A stretch of 12,993 nucleotides of DNA, taken from assembly GCA_949745625.1 (NCBI GenBank), contig CATJZR010000095.1, positions 1-12,993 on the forward strand, given 5' to 3'. Each line of letters opens with the position of its first letter. Positions within the stretch are counted from its first letter, which is position 1. Under the pieces are notes generated by a model. The model was not told the DNA's origin. It worked only from the letters and a program-made list of their open reading frames with translations, and did no database searches. A program made the position numbers and the translations under genes. The DNA is from an uncultured Eubacteriales bacterium. GTDB taxonomy: Bacteria; Bacillota; Clostridia; Christensenellales; Borkfalkiaceae. Shown here piece after piece: positions 1-7,830 of the stretch.

Positions 1-146
1 AGTGTACACCAAAAACGCATAACTGTCAAAACATCTGCCCGATTTTTTAATATTTTTTTACAATCGACAAAATCGTACAATAATTTTTGTGATTTGTGCG
101 CCGGCGGTAAAGTATTATAAACCATACAAAGCTGAGAGGTGAATTT

Positions 147-662
147 ATGAAAATATCGCAGTTGTTCGGAAAAAGAGCCGAGGGCGGCGCGGGCAGGTCG
201 GGCTACGTTATAAGCGTGAATACGAGCGGGGGAAAAATAACGGGTCTTACCTGCGCCGACGAGGACGAGCAGGAATTTTACATTCCCGTAAAAAATATAA
301 AAAGCATTAAAAACACTGTATGCTTTACGCACGGCGGCGAGCGCGCAGCCGACGAAGGCAACTTTAACCTGGGCAAGCCCGTATTCGACAGCGAGGGCCG
401 CTATATAGGCAGACTGACAGACGTAACCGCGGAAAAATATCTTATAACCGTTATGCACGTCGGAAATAAAAAATTCTCCGCAGACGACGTAGTGTGCGGA
501 GATGCGGTTTTGGTTAAAAGCTCGGTAAGATTTTTGAAAAGCGACGTTAAAAAGAACGGGCGCGTTATATTCCGCCGCGGCACACCGCTGACAGCAGAGA
601 TAATAGCGAAAGCTCAGCTCGCGGGGGAATACGTGCAGACCAATCTGAAAACGATACGTTAA
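147..662 (+). CDS. PRC-barrel-like domain protein, 171 aa
   Basis: The protein is small and soluble, with no signal peptide or membrane segment. Residues about 72-128 read like a PRC-barrel: the stretch around 76-93 (GKPVFDSEGRYIGRLTDV) has the typical 'GkpV.d..G..iG.v.Dv' pattern. Residues about 1-58 look like a second, more diverged copy, ending in IPVKNIKSI. The last 40 residues carry a 'GRVIFRRGTPLTAEIIAKA' element, probably a beta-hairpin plus helix. PRC-barrels are small beta-barrels found in RimM and in cytoplasmic and photosystem adaptor proteins, so a binding or adaptor role is possible; no substrate can be named. The ATG is supported by a Shine-Dalgarno match GAGAGGTG (134-141) five bases upstream. 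An AT-rich -10-like TATTAT/TATAAA lies at 113-121, without a convincing -35. The stop codon overlaps that of the convergent membrane-protein gene and no terminator separates them. Family call moderate, gene reality high. Confidence 0.8.
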   Translation: MKISQLFGKRAEGGAGRSGYVISVNTSGGKITGLTCADEDEQEFYIPVKNIKSIKNTVCFTHGGERAADEGNFNLGKPVFDSEGRYIGRLTDVTAEKYLITVMHVGNKKFSADDVVCGDAVLVKSSVRFLKSDVKKNGRVIFRRGTPLTAEIIAKAQLAGEYVQTNLKTIR

Positions 663-1264
663 ATATTGTACTTTGCCATAAGCTTTAAAAGCGCGTTGAA
701 GTTGTCGTTTAGAACGTCCGATTCGGCGGGCGAAAGCTCGCCCTTCATCTGCAGTACCGACAGTGTGCTTTTAAGCTTTTCCAACTCTTGCCTGTCGCTT
801 TTGCCGAGGTTTTTGGTAAGCAGTCTGTCCGTAACCGAAATAGCGTGTTCGAGGCGCACGCTGCTCTTTGCCGCGGGCACGTCGGGGCGGGGCGCAGGAG
901 CCGCGCCGCGCGAAGGCAACAGCGTTATCTGCGAGGGCGCAGCGCTCTGGCTTTTCGCGGGCTTGGAAATAAAGCAGAGCACCCCGTAGAAAAAGTAACC
1001 GAAGCACCAAAATATAACTGCGGCGAGCACCGATTCGGCAAGCTGTTGCTTAGTTAAAAACGCAGCGAGCACAACTGCCGTGAACGCGTTTACCAGGCAG
1101 AGATAAGGGCGTTTGTCCGCCGCCCTGACCTTGGGTAGCACGAAGCTGATTACAATGGCAAGCACCGTGACTGCCGCGAACGAGCCGAGAATTATCCATA
1201 CGAGCGTATCGAAGGGCAGAGAGGAAATTGATGAATAAATACCGTCGATAATCTTAGAAAACAT
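659..1264 (-). CDS. Membrane protein of unknown function, 201 aa, three predicted TM helices
   Basis: I do not recognise a named family. From the ATG at 1264 the protein has three hydrophobic segments at about residues 22-43, 54-71 and 78-99. A Pro/Ala/Ser-rich linker follows at about 103-131, then a charged helical tail at about 137-199 ending in LNDNFNALLKLMAKYNI. This suggests a membrane anchor carrying a soluble, possibly coiled or oligomerising, tail. An in-frame TTG at 1297 would add 11 residues, but those codons lie inside a perfect-looking inverted repeat and have no Shine-Dalgarno. The ATG at 1264 sits 7 bases after a TATAAT (1272-1277), so I chose it; the mRNA would then be leaderless. 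The gene lies 52 bases downstream of addA on the same strand and could also receive read-through from it. Its stop codon overlaps that of the convergent PRC-barrel-like gene. Confidence 0.75.
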   Translation of the reverse strand: MFSKIIDGIYSSISSLPFDTLVWIILGSFAAVTVLAIVISFVLPKVRAADKRPYLCLVNAFTAVVLAAFLTKQQLAESVLAAVIFWCFGYFFYGVLCFISKPAKSQSAAPSQITLLPSRGAAPAPRPDVPAAKSSVRLEHAISVTDRLLTKNLGKSDRQELEKLKSTLSVLQMKGELSPAESDVLNDNFNALLKLMAKYNI

Positions 1265-1271
1265 ATTTTTG

Positions 1272-1298
1272 ATTATATCCGTTTTCGCAAAATGCAAA
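1272..1298 (-). promoter_or_regulatory. Candidate leaderless promoter of the three-TM protein gene
   Basis: On the minus strand a perfect TATAAT (1272-1277) is followed by 7 bases and then the ATG at 1264. The best -35 is TTTGCA (1293-1298), with a short 15-base spacer, so the upstream element is weak. Transcription would start at or next to the A of the ATG. There is no Shine-Dalgarno in the preceding 20 bases. The element lies within one arm of the inverted repeat at 1275-1307, which might act as an operator. Confidence 0.45.
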
Positions 1299-1318
1299 AA
1301 CGGATATTTTGTCTTTTT
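1275..1318 (+). terminator. Hairpin with plus-strand T-rich tail, possible antisense terminator
   Basis: Arms 1275-1289 and 1293-1307 form a 15-position stem with a single C-A mismatch (1286/1296) and an AAA loop. On the plus strand it is followed by a T-rich tail (1308-1318, TTTGTCTTTTT), the form of an intrinsic terminator. On the minus strand the hairpin is followed by AATCAAAAAT, so it is a poor terminator for addA. The only plus-strand gene upstream is the PRC-barrel-like gene, about 610 bases away. If functional, the hairpin would end a transcript that runs antisense through the whole membrane-protein gene. It could equally be an operator, since it overlaps the -10 of that gene. Confidence 0.45.
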
Positions 1319-4300
1319 AAAGATTAATTTGTTCTTTTCTGAAAATATTGACGATAACCGTTTGTATACAGTCCGCGGGCTTGCCCGTAATCAGCGCGAC
1401 AGCCTTCTTGTACAGCGCAAGCTGGCCCGAGTACGTTTGTTTAAGCTGCTCGGCGCTTTTGACAGAATACTTGTAGTCGATTATTTTGCAACCCACGTCC
1501 GTATCCGCAAGCAGGTCTATCGCGCCCTGCAAAAGTACGCCGTCGGTAGCCGATGTCGGTAAAATCTCGTTTGCCGGCAGACGGCACAAGAACTCGCGCT
1601 CGCGGTAAAGCCGTGCTCCTTCCAGCTCGGAAAAAATGGGAATGGCGAGAATATCGGCAAGCGAGGCGGCATCGAGCAACTCACGCTGAGCGTCGGAAAT
1701 AAGCCCCGCAGAAGCAAACCGTTCAAGCTCATACTCTATCCCGGACACATCCTTTACGGAAAAATCGCAAAGCTCTAAAAATCTATGGTAAGCAATTCCG
1801 CGCTCGGTACCCGTTTCGCCCTCGCCGCCGTAAAGTGCGTGAGCGTAAACGGCGTCGTCCTCACCCATTCTGAGAATTGCCGAAGCAGAACTCTTTACGG
1901 GCAGGTTGACGCTTTCCGCAGCAGCATATTGACGCGCGAAACGCGATTTTATCCTATCGTAAAGCTCCTCATCGGGATTAGCTATCAATGCGGCGCGCTC
2001 TTCGCCGCGTCCCAACTCGACGACCTCTATATTCTCGGGGTTAAAGCGCGAAACATCGAACAACCCCGAATACGACGACGCCGTGTCCGACGGGTTGTAT
2101 GCGGGCGCTTCAGCGGCAAGCACGTGCAGGTTGCACATGGCGCGCGTGCACGCGACGTAGAAGAGGTTAAGCTCGTTCTTCATCTCTTCCCGCGCGGCGC
2201 GTTCCTTTATAAGCTTTCGCAAAACCGTTTCGCTCGTCAGCATATTTTCCCTGTCGAAGCATCGCGGCGCGAAACCGTACGTGTCGCTTAGCGGCAGCTC
2301 GGCAGAATCTCTGCCGCGGAAAGTAGCGCATATATCCGCAATTATTACGACGGGAAATTCCAAACCCTTGCTTGCGTGCATCGTCATAATCTTTATACTG
2401 TCCGAGCCAGAGGCGGACGGCGCGTTTATCTCGTATCCGCTTTTAAGCTTTGCTAACAAAGCGGCGACGCTTATGCCCTCGCCTTCGGCAGCGAGCCTGC
2501 GCACGTTTTTAAGCTTTTCACCGCCACCCTTGGCATACTCCGCTTCGAGATAGGTTTCTTTAAGCACCGCATCTATTATTTCAGCTGCGGAAAACACCTC
2601 GGCAAGGTCTCGCAGCCGCTCGATTTTCTCTCTGAAATGTCTCAGCTTGCGCGCGGTTTCGTTGTCGTTAAAACGGATATACCGCCTGCAACATTCTCTG
2701 TAAGGAACCCTGCCCGCACCCTTGCAGTACACACGCACGGCGGCAAGCTCGTCGCAGGTCAGCCCGCCCAGAGGAGATAAAAGCGCGGTTGCCAGCGGTA
2801 TGTCCTGCTGTTTATTGTCGAGGTACGAAAGTATATCTATAATCTGCTTGACCTCGGGACGGGAAGTTATCGCCGCGCCCTGCGCGCCCGCGACGGAATA
2901 ACCCGCATCTTCGAGAGCCTTCACTATAGCCGCTGCGGATTTATTGCGCTTGCGCGTAAGTATACATATATCGCCCGCCTGAGTGTCGACCATAGTACCG
3001 CTCTTTAAATCGTAGTGCTTCGAGCTAAGCTCGCGCCTGACTATTTCCACGACTGCAAGCGCCTCGCGCGTGTGTCCCGCAGCGCTTACGCCCTCAACCG
3101 AATAGACGTCAAGCTCGCCCGCCTCGGACTCGTCCTTCCCGAAAACGTGAATACGCGCCGAGCCGTAGCCTTCGGGATAGCCCCCGCCGCGCACCATTTC
3201 GCTGCCGCCCGAATAGTCGAAGCCGCAGCTTTCCGCCGTCATAATTCTGCCGAACAGAGTATTGACGAAGGATATTACACCGTCGGACGAGCGGAAGTTA
3301 TTGGACAGTCGCAGCGCGCTTCCGTCACCGCCCTCGAAGCGGTTGTACTTTTCCGCGAAGAACAGCGACCTGCTGCCGCGGAAGCCGTAAATCGCCTGCT
3401 TGACGTCTCCCACTAAAAAGACGTTGCGCCCGCCTATACGGGAAATAATTTCTTCCTGAACAGGATTGACGTCCTGATATTCGTCGACGAACACGCACGA
3501 ATACTTGCCGGCAGCCTCCTCCCTTACGCTTTCGTTTGAAAGCAATTCAAGCGTGAGATGCTCTAAATCATTATAGTCGAGCTTGTTTTCGTCGCGCTTG
3601 ATTGCGGTATATTCCGCGTCGAATTCCCGCAACACCGCGCAAAACGCCTTCGCAACCGCGCCGCTCTTGAAAAACCGCTCTTTTTCGGTTTGCATATCGG
3701 ATATATCGCCGCGAACAGCCTTGTACCGCGCGTTGATGCCGTCGCGGAATTTTTTGAATTCCTCGCCCGCCTCCTTCTCCGCGTCGGTCTTGTCCGCGGG
3801 CTTACGCGTAACGCACAGCGAGGGCTGCGGCGCAAACACGTCCCTGCCGACTGCGTTTTCCAAAGTAAAAATCATTTCGTCGAGTATCTTAGCATACTCG
3901 GGTCTGGGGTGGGAAAAGCCTTCCGCAAACCGCCTGACTTCGGAAGCAAGCCGCATATACTTCTCGTCCGCGTCCGCATTAAGGTCGGCTATTACTCTGC
4001 CGAAGCCCTCCTCCGTGTACAGCCCGTCCGCCACGCCGAGCAGCGCGGTATAGTCCGCGTTTATCCTCAGCTGCTCGTAGCTTGAAAGTATTGCATTTTT
4101 AAGATAGGCATCTCCGCGCTTACGCCGATAACAGCTTAACAAAAGCGCAAAATTTTCGTCGTCCGTTTCATAGTACCGCTCGAACATAGCGCCTATCGCC
4201 CGTTCCTTGTATTCCCTCGCCTGCGCGTCGTCAGAAGAAATTATATCGAACGTACCGTCTATACCGACCGCGTAAAAATAGGTACGCAGCAGACGCGCGC

Positions 4301-4607
4301 AAAACGAATGTATGGTGGAAATGTCCGACGACGCTATTTTTGAAAGCTGCAATTTAAGCGCGGCGCGCCGTTCCTTGTCCGCGTCCGCCATTGCCGAAAT
4401 AATTGCCGAGCGCAGCTTTTCCTTCATCTGAGACGCCGCTTTTTTCGTAAATGTAACAGCGAGAACGCCGTCGAGGTCGACCCCGCTTTCAATCGCGGCG
4501 ACCAGCTTTTTAATCATTACGAAGGTCTTGCCGCTGCCCGCCGAGGCGGAAACGATTACCTTGCCCGCGCTGTCGATAGCCGCGCGCTGCTGAGCCGTAA
4601 GCTCCAT
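1317..4607 (-). CDS. addA: AddA, ATP-dependent helicase/nuclease subunit A
   Basis: AddA is the 3'-5' SF1A (UvrD-like) motor and nuclease subunit of AddAB, the RecBCD counterpart in Bacillota. The complex unwinds and trims double-strand break ends so RecA can load. At 1096 aa it is shorter than the roughly 1230 aa of the Bacillus subtilis protein. Visible motifs: Walker A SASAGSGKT (residues 20-28), motif Ia VTFTKKAASQM, Walker B DEYQD (375-379), motif III VGDVKQAIYGFRG, motif IV NNFRS, motif V MTMHASKGLEFP (from 741) and motif VI FYVACTRA. The C-terminal RecB-type nuclease looks intact: H941 (AYHRFLE), D1031 (GAID), D1044 and K1046 (DYK), and Q1062/Y1066 (QLALY). An upstream in-frame start at 4655 exists. 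The ATG at 4607 has the best evidence: a G-rich Shine-Dalgarno 7 bases upstream, a TAATG overlap with addB, and the family N-terminus (TAQQRAAID). Confidence 0.97.
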   Translation of the reverse strand: MELTAQQRAAIDSAGKVIVSASAGSGKTFVMIKKLVAAIESGVDLDGVLAVTFTKKAASQMKEKLRSAIISAMADADKERRAALKLQLSKIASSDISTIHSFCARLLRTYFYAVGIDGTFDIISSDDAQAREYKERAIGAMFERYYETDDENFALLLSCYRRKRGDAYLKNAILSSYEQLRINADYTALLGVADGLYTEEGFGRVIADLNADADEKYMRLASEVRRFAEGFSHPRPEYAKILDEMIFTLENAVGRDVFAPQPSLCVTRKPADKTDAEKEAGEEFKKFRDGINARYKAVRGDISDMQTEKERFFKSGAVAKAFCAVLREFDAEYTAIKRDENKLDYNDLEHLTLELLSNESVREEAAGKYSCVFVDEYQDVNPVQEEIISRIGGRNVFLVGDVKQAIYGFRGSRSLFFAEKYNRFEGGDGSALRLSNNFRSSDGVISFVNTLFGRIMTAESCGFDYSGGSEMVRGGGYPEGYGSARIHVFGKDESEAGELDVYSVEGVSAAGHTREALAVVEIVRRELSSKHYDLKSGTMVDTQAGDICILTRKRNKSAAAIVKALEDAGYSVAGAQGAAITSRPEVKQIIDILSYLDNKQQDIPLATALLSPLGGLTCDELAAVRVYCKGAGRVPYRECCRRYIRFNDNETARKLRHFREKIERLRDLAEVFSAAEIIDAVLKETYLEAEYAKGGGEKLKNVRRLAAEGEGISVAALLAKLKSGYEINAPSASGSDSIKIMTMHASKGLEFPVVIIADICATFRGRDSAELPLSDTYGFAPRCFDRENMLTSETVLRKLIKERAAREEMKNELNLFYVACTRAMCNLHVLAAEAPAYNPSDTASSYSGLFDVSRFNPENIEVVELGRGEERAALIANPDEELYDRIKSRFARQYAAAESVNLPVKSSASAILRMGEDDAVYAHALYGGEGETGTERGIAYHRFLELCDFSVKDVSGIEYELERFASAGLISDAQRELLDAASLADILAIPIFSELEGARLYREREFLCRLPANEILPTSATDGVLLQGAIDLLADTDVGCKIIDYKYSVKSAEQLKQTYSGQLALYKKAVALITGKPADCIQTVIVNIFRKEQINL

Positions 4608-7600
4608 TATTCGTCCCCCCTCTGCTTTCGTACTATTTTGGCTATATCCGCGCACTTGACCGTTTTCGCCGTTCGCTCCTCTCCGTCCACGCCGACCGCG
4701 AAGTTACAGCTTCCGCCCATACGGCAATACTTGCACGCATCCTCCGCGGGCGACGGGGCTATATTGCCGCCTATCATCTCGCGCGCACCCTTGCGGGCTA
4801 TCAGCTCGGAATACTGTAAAAAGTCGGTAAATATATCGTTATCCATCGCGCTGTCTATCCGCTTACCCGACAGGTACGCGTCGAAATAGGCGCTCTTTTG
4901 CTTGGGTTGAAGCGTAGTGTCCGAAACCGCGACGACCTCGTCGCTACCGTCCATAAAGCCCTGCAATCTGAATACGCCGTCTGCCTTGGGCCGGTATTCC
5001 ACCGAAGCGGGAAAATAGTACGCGCCGACCGCGCGCCTGCCCGCAGCGGCAGCAGTTAGATACAGCGGCAGCTGCAGCTTCAAGCCCATATAGTACTTGG
5101 TCACGGACGAGTCCACCGTACCCGTCTTGTAGTCTATTATGCGCACCATATCGCCACAGCCGTCCACGCGGTCTATTCTTCCGTTTACCCGCACGCCGCC
5201 GTCGAGATTTATCTCGCACCGCCATTCGGTGTTTTCCACCTTGAACTGCGAATTGGCAATCTGCTCGTACATGCCCGCCGTAACTTCTGCAGCTTCCTTG
5301 ACCAGCTCGTCAGCGGTATATTGCCCGCTCTTCGAGTCGGTAAGCGAGGAATATGCGCCGCTGCCCAAAAGCTTGCGCGCCGCTTCTCCCGCACGCGAGC
5401 GAGCCTCGTCCGCATTCGCGCAGTCGCCTATTTCAGCTGCGAGCTTTTGCAAAACGGTGTGAATGAAATTGCCCGTATCCAACGGGCGCATTGCGCCCTC
5501 TTCCCTTTCCTGCAACTTCAGACCCTGCTGCATAAAATTGCGGTAAGGGCAGGAATAATACGTTTCGAGCGCGGTCGGCGAAACCGAGTCGTACGTTACG
5601 AACAGCTCGCGCCCGTACGACACGCCCGCGCGCTGCGGCGTGCGCAGCGCGGCGTCCGCCTCCGCCTTAAAACCGTTGTCTTCAAGCACCTTATATATGG
5701 TTGCCGCCGCCTCTGCCGACGGCTCGGAATTGAGCTTTTTAAGCGCGGGGAGCTTTTCGCAGCAATAGTACGGGACCGCCGAAAAAGACTGTTTTAATCT
5801 CTTCATATTCAGCGGCTTGACCGCACCGTTCTTGGTTGCGAATAACGCGGAGGCATAGGCAACTATTTCGCTTGCCCCGCTCTCTTCCCCGCCGACCCTC
5901 GCAGGATAGGACAGATACAGCGTATTTTTGAACGCGCATAAATTCAGCGCCGTTTGCTCGCGCCTGCGCATATTAACCTGCCGTATCTTGGGGGATATGT
6001 CGAGGTTAACGCGTTCAAGCACCGCAATTTCGCCGTCCGTAAGCAGCGACGTATCCGAGCTGGTTTTGGGTACTCCGTCCGTAAGACACGCAGCGAACAA
6101 CACCTCGCTGCCGGTATTCGCGGTAGCCGCAACGTCGCCGACGAAAACCGCGTCTGCCTTGGGCGGTATGAGAGAAATTTCCGCCGCCGCAAAGCCGCTT
6201 TTAAGTATCTTGACGTACTCGTTCAGCGGCATATATGCCCCGCCGAGCACCGCCTCAGCCTCGTCCACGACCGAAAGTGCAGCCTCGTAAACGCGTCCGC
6301 TGAATTCGCTTGCCGTGGGGTAGCTGTCGCAAAAACTTTCCTTTAACCTTTGCAGCTTGTCCTGCACGCCGAAGTCGGATAGCAGCGCTTTTATGCCGGC
6401 GGTTATCTGCGAGGGATTACCCTTCGCGGGTAAGTGCTTAAGACCGCGCAGGAAGGTCAAACGCACGCGCTGAACCGCGTCGTAGTTAAATTTCATTAAA
6501 TCGAGAATTTCTTTTTTCGGCTCTCTCTTTACGCCGCCGCGGAAGTCGGCAAGGCGCAGCGCGTAGTTTCTGTAAGCGTCCCTGTCGTCGCGGCTTTCGG
6601 GAAAAAGGGGCGAAGCTATCACCGCGTCGACGTCCCGAAGCGCGCAGCCCGAATTGACGCACGCGAGATAACCGAGAATAAACGCGCATACCGAATGTTC
6701 GGAAAGGGCGTGCCGCCTGTCCGCATAATACGGAATACGGTATTCTGAGAAAATGCGCTCTATCCTGCGTTCGGATGCAGCGACGTCGGGCAGCATGACA
6801 GAAATTTTGCCGTATCTGACTTGTCCGTCGAGGACGTGCTTTTTAATGCTTGCGGCTATAAATTCGATTTCCTCATCCTCATCAGCCGCCTCGAAAATAT
6901 GCACCTTGTCTGTAATATGCGGCTTTCCGATGAAAAAGCTTTCGGGATTGAACAGACCGCGCCGCAACGCCTCTGCCGCAGGAGCAAGAGTGCTTTGAAC
7001 CCGCTCGTATTCCGCACCGCCGAACTCCTCGGCAATACCCTCGAACGTCGCCGCGCCCTCGTTGACATATATCTCTTCCGAGCCGCCGATAAACAGTCCG
7101 CATACGTTTTCGGCAGTACGCATAGCCGCCCGCACACATTCCGACGACGAGCGTGTAAATGACTGGAAGCCCAGAAATATCACATTGCTCCCGGCGATTT
7201 TGGGGCTTTCGCAGATAACCGCGGGCAGCTCGCCGAGGTAAGCATTGCGGTCGATTTTACCGCTTGACGCAAGGTACGCATCGTACTCGGAATATATCAG
7301 CGATATATCCGAAAGCTTGCTTTCCAACAGCCCGTCGGCGCGCGCCTCTTTCAGCTCGTCCGCGGATATTTTAGAGGAGTACAGCAACGCAATAGTATCG
7401 TATACCGCCCCCGCCGACGCTGCGGCGGAGAATTTACCGAATAACTTCAAGCTGCCTTTATTGTCCTCGATTATCCTGCGTATAGCCATTGCCGAGCCCT
7501 GACTGGAAAGCACGTTGCCGCGCTTGCCCCTCTCGGAAGAGAGAAAGCGCGCAAGCGTGTAAACCGACACGTTGAAAGTGCCGCCAACCGCCGCGCAGAC

Positions 7601-7738
7601 GGTGCGCTCGGCGGCAAGGGTCAGCCTATCCTCGCAAAAGACGACGGTATTTTTCCCGCCCGCTTCGTTATAGGATATTATTTCTTTAAGTTTTTCCAGC
7701 GCAACCGAAAGCGCGGGAACTATGATTGATTTAACCAT
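4607..7738 (-). CDS. addB: AddB, ATP-dependent nuclease subunit B
   Basis: AddB is the partner of AddA: it carries the second nuclease, the iron-sulfur cluster and, in studied members, the Chi-scanning inactive helicase fold. The protein is 1043 aa. The nuclease motifs are intact: GRIDRVD, D869-Y-K871 (IIDYKTG) and QLPLY just after. The four cluster cysteines are present as C730 (YYSCPYRNF) and C1002-x2-C1005-x5-C1011 near the C-terminus. The N-terminus starts MVKSIIVPALSVALEKL and has no GxxxxGKT, so the Walker A seen in B. subtilis AddB is absent, as in RexB-type subunits. An ATG at 7756 would add six residues and has no Shine-Dalgarno. The ATG at 7738 lies exactly six bases after a perfect TATAAT, suggesting a leaderless mRNA. 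First gene of the addB-addA operon. Confidence 0.96.
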   Translation of the reverse strand: MVKSIIVPALSVALEKLKEIISYNEAGGKNTVVFCEDRLTLAAERTVCAAVGGTFNVSVYTLARFLSSERGKRGNVLSSQGSAMAIRRIIEDNKGSLKLFGKFSAAASAGAVYDTIALLYSSKISADELKEARADGLLESKLSDISLIYSEYDAYLASSGKIDRNAYLGELPAVICESPKIAGSNVIFLGFQSFTRSSSECVRAAMRTAENVCGLFIGGSEEIYVNEGAATFEGIAEEFGGAEYERVQSTLAPAAEALRRGLFNPESFFIGKPHITDKVHIFEAADEDEEIEFIAASIKKHVLDGQVRYGKISVMLPDVAASERRIERIFSEYRIPYYADRRHALSEHSVCAFILGYLACVNSGCALRDVDAVIASPLFPESRDDRDAYRNYALRLADFRGGVKREPKKEILDLMKFNYDAVQRVRLTFLRGLKHLPAKGNPSQITAGIKALLSDFGVQDKLQRLKESFCDSYPTASEFSGRVYEAALSVVDEAEAVLGGAYMPLNEYVKILKSGFAAAEISLIPPKADAVFVGDVAATANTGSEVLFAACLTDGVPKTSSDTSLLTDGEIAVLERVNLDISPKIRQVNMRRREQTALNLCAFKNTLYLSYPARVGGEESGASEIVAYASALFATKNGAVKPLNMKRLKQSFSAVPYYCCEKLPALKKLNSEPSAEAAATIYKVLEDNGFKAEADAALRTPQRAGVSYGRELFVTYDSVSPTALETYYSCPYRNFMQQGLKLQEREEGAMRPLDTGNFIHTVLQKLAAEIGDCANADEARSRAGEAARKLLGSGAYSSLTDSKSGQYTADELVKEAAEVTAGMYEQIANSQFKVENTEWRCEINLDGGVRVNGRIDRVDGCGDMVRIIDYKTGTVDSSVTKYYMGLKLQLPLYLTAAAAGRRAVGAYYFPASVEYRPKADGVFRLQGFMDGSDEVVAVSDTTLQPKQKSAYFDAYLSGKRIDSAMDNDIFTDFLQYSELIARKGAREMIGGNIAPSPAEDACKYCRMGGSCNFAVGVDGEERTAKTVKCADIAKIVRKQRGDE
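4615..4623 (-). promoter_or_regulatory. Ribosome binding site deciding the addA start
   Basis: The minus strand reads AGAGGGGGG here, seven bases before the ATG at 4607 and inside the last codons of addB. The addB stop and addA start overlap as TAATG, sharing one base, so translation of the two subunits is probably coupled at near 1:1 stoichiometry. Confidence 0.8.
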
Positions 7739-7744
7739 ACGACC

Positions 7745-7774
7745 ATTATACCACATACCGCGGGTATTTTTAAA
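7745..7774 (-). promoter_or_regulatory. addBA promoter, apparently leaderless
   Basis: The minus strand has an extended -10, TGG-TATAAT (TATAAT at 7745-7750), and a weak -35 TTTAAA (7769-7774) with an 18-base spacer. Six bases (GGTCGT) separate TATAAT from the ATG at 7738, placing the predicted start site on that A. No Shine-Dalgarno is visible. Confidence 0.7.
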
Positions 7775-7794
7775 TAATTTAGGGCATAAAAGTT

Positions 7795-7823
7795 TTTACA
7801 ATTTCAAAATTATGTGTTATAAT
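7795..7823 (+). promoter_or_regulatory. Near-consensus sigma-A promoter of the lipoprotein gene, apparently leaderless
   Basis: TTTACA (7795-7800), a 17-base spacer, then an extended -10 TGT-TATAAT (TATAAT at 7818-7823). Seven bases later comes the ATG at 7831, so the predicted start site falls on the start codon itself. No Shine-Dalgarno lies between. It is back-to-back with the addBA promoter in a 92-base divergent region. Confidence 0.8.
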
Positions 7824-7830
7824 CGTTTAT

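Noticed and set aside
1..146. Promoter for the PRC-barrel-like gene, from TTTACA (57-62) with TACAAT (76-81)
   Set aside because: The spacer is only 13 bases. The better-placed -10-like sequence at 113-121 lacks a -35. I see no confident promoter, and only an AT-rich stretch with an edge palindrome GTGTACAC at 2-9.
1265..1297. TTG start at 1297 for the three-TM protein
   Set aside because: It has no Shine-Dalgarno and the codons lie inside the inverted repeat; the ATG at 1264 fits the TATAAT spacing.
4608..4655. Extended addA start at 4655
   Set aside because: It would overlap the end of addB by about 49 bases; the ATG at 4607 has an ideal Shine-Dalgarno and the TAATG coupling.
5321..5797. 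Plus-strand open frame of 158 codons opposite addB, with similar frames at 1785-2291, 3583-4053 and 5954-6346
   Set aside because: All are antisense to conserved addA/addB coding sequence, are Arg/Ala-rich, and have no plausible start signals. GC-rich codon bias on the real strand explains them.
7739..7756. ATG start at 7756 for addB
   Set aside because: It has no Shine-Dalgarno and would put the perfect TATAAT inside the coding region; the extra six residues do not match the family.
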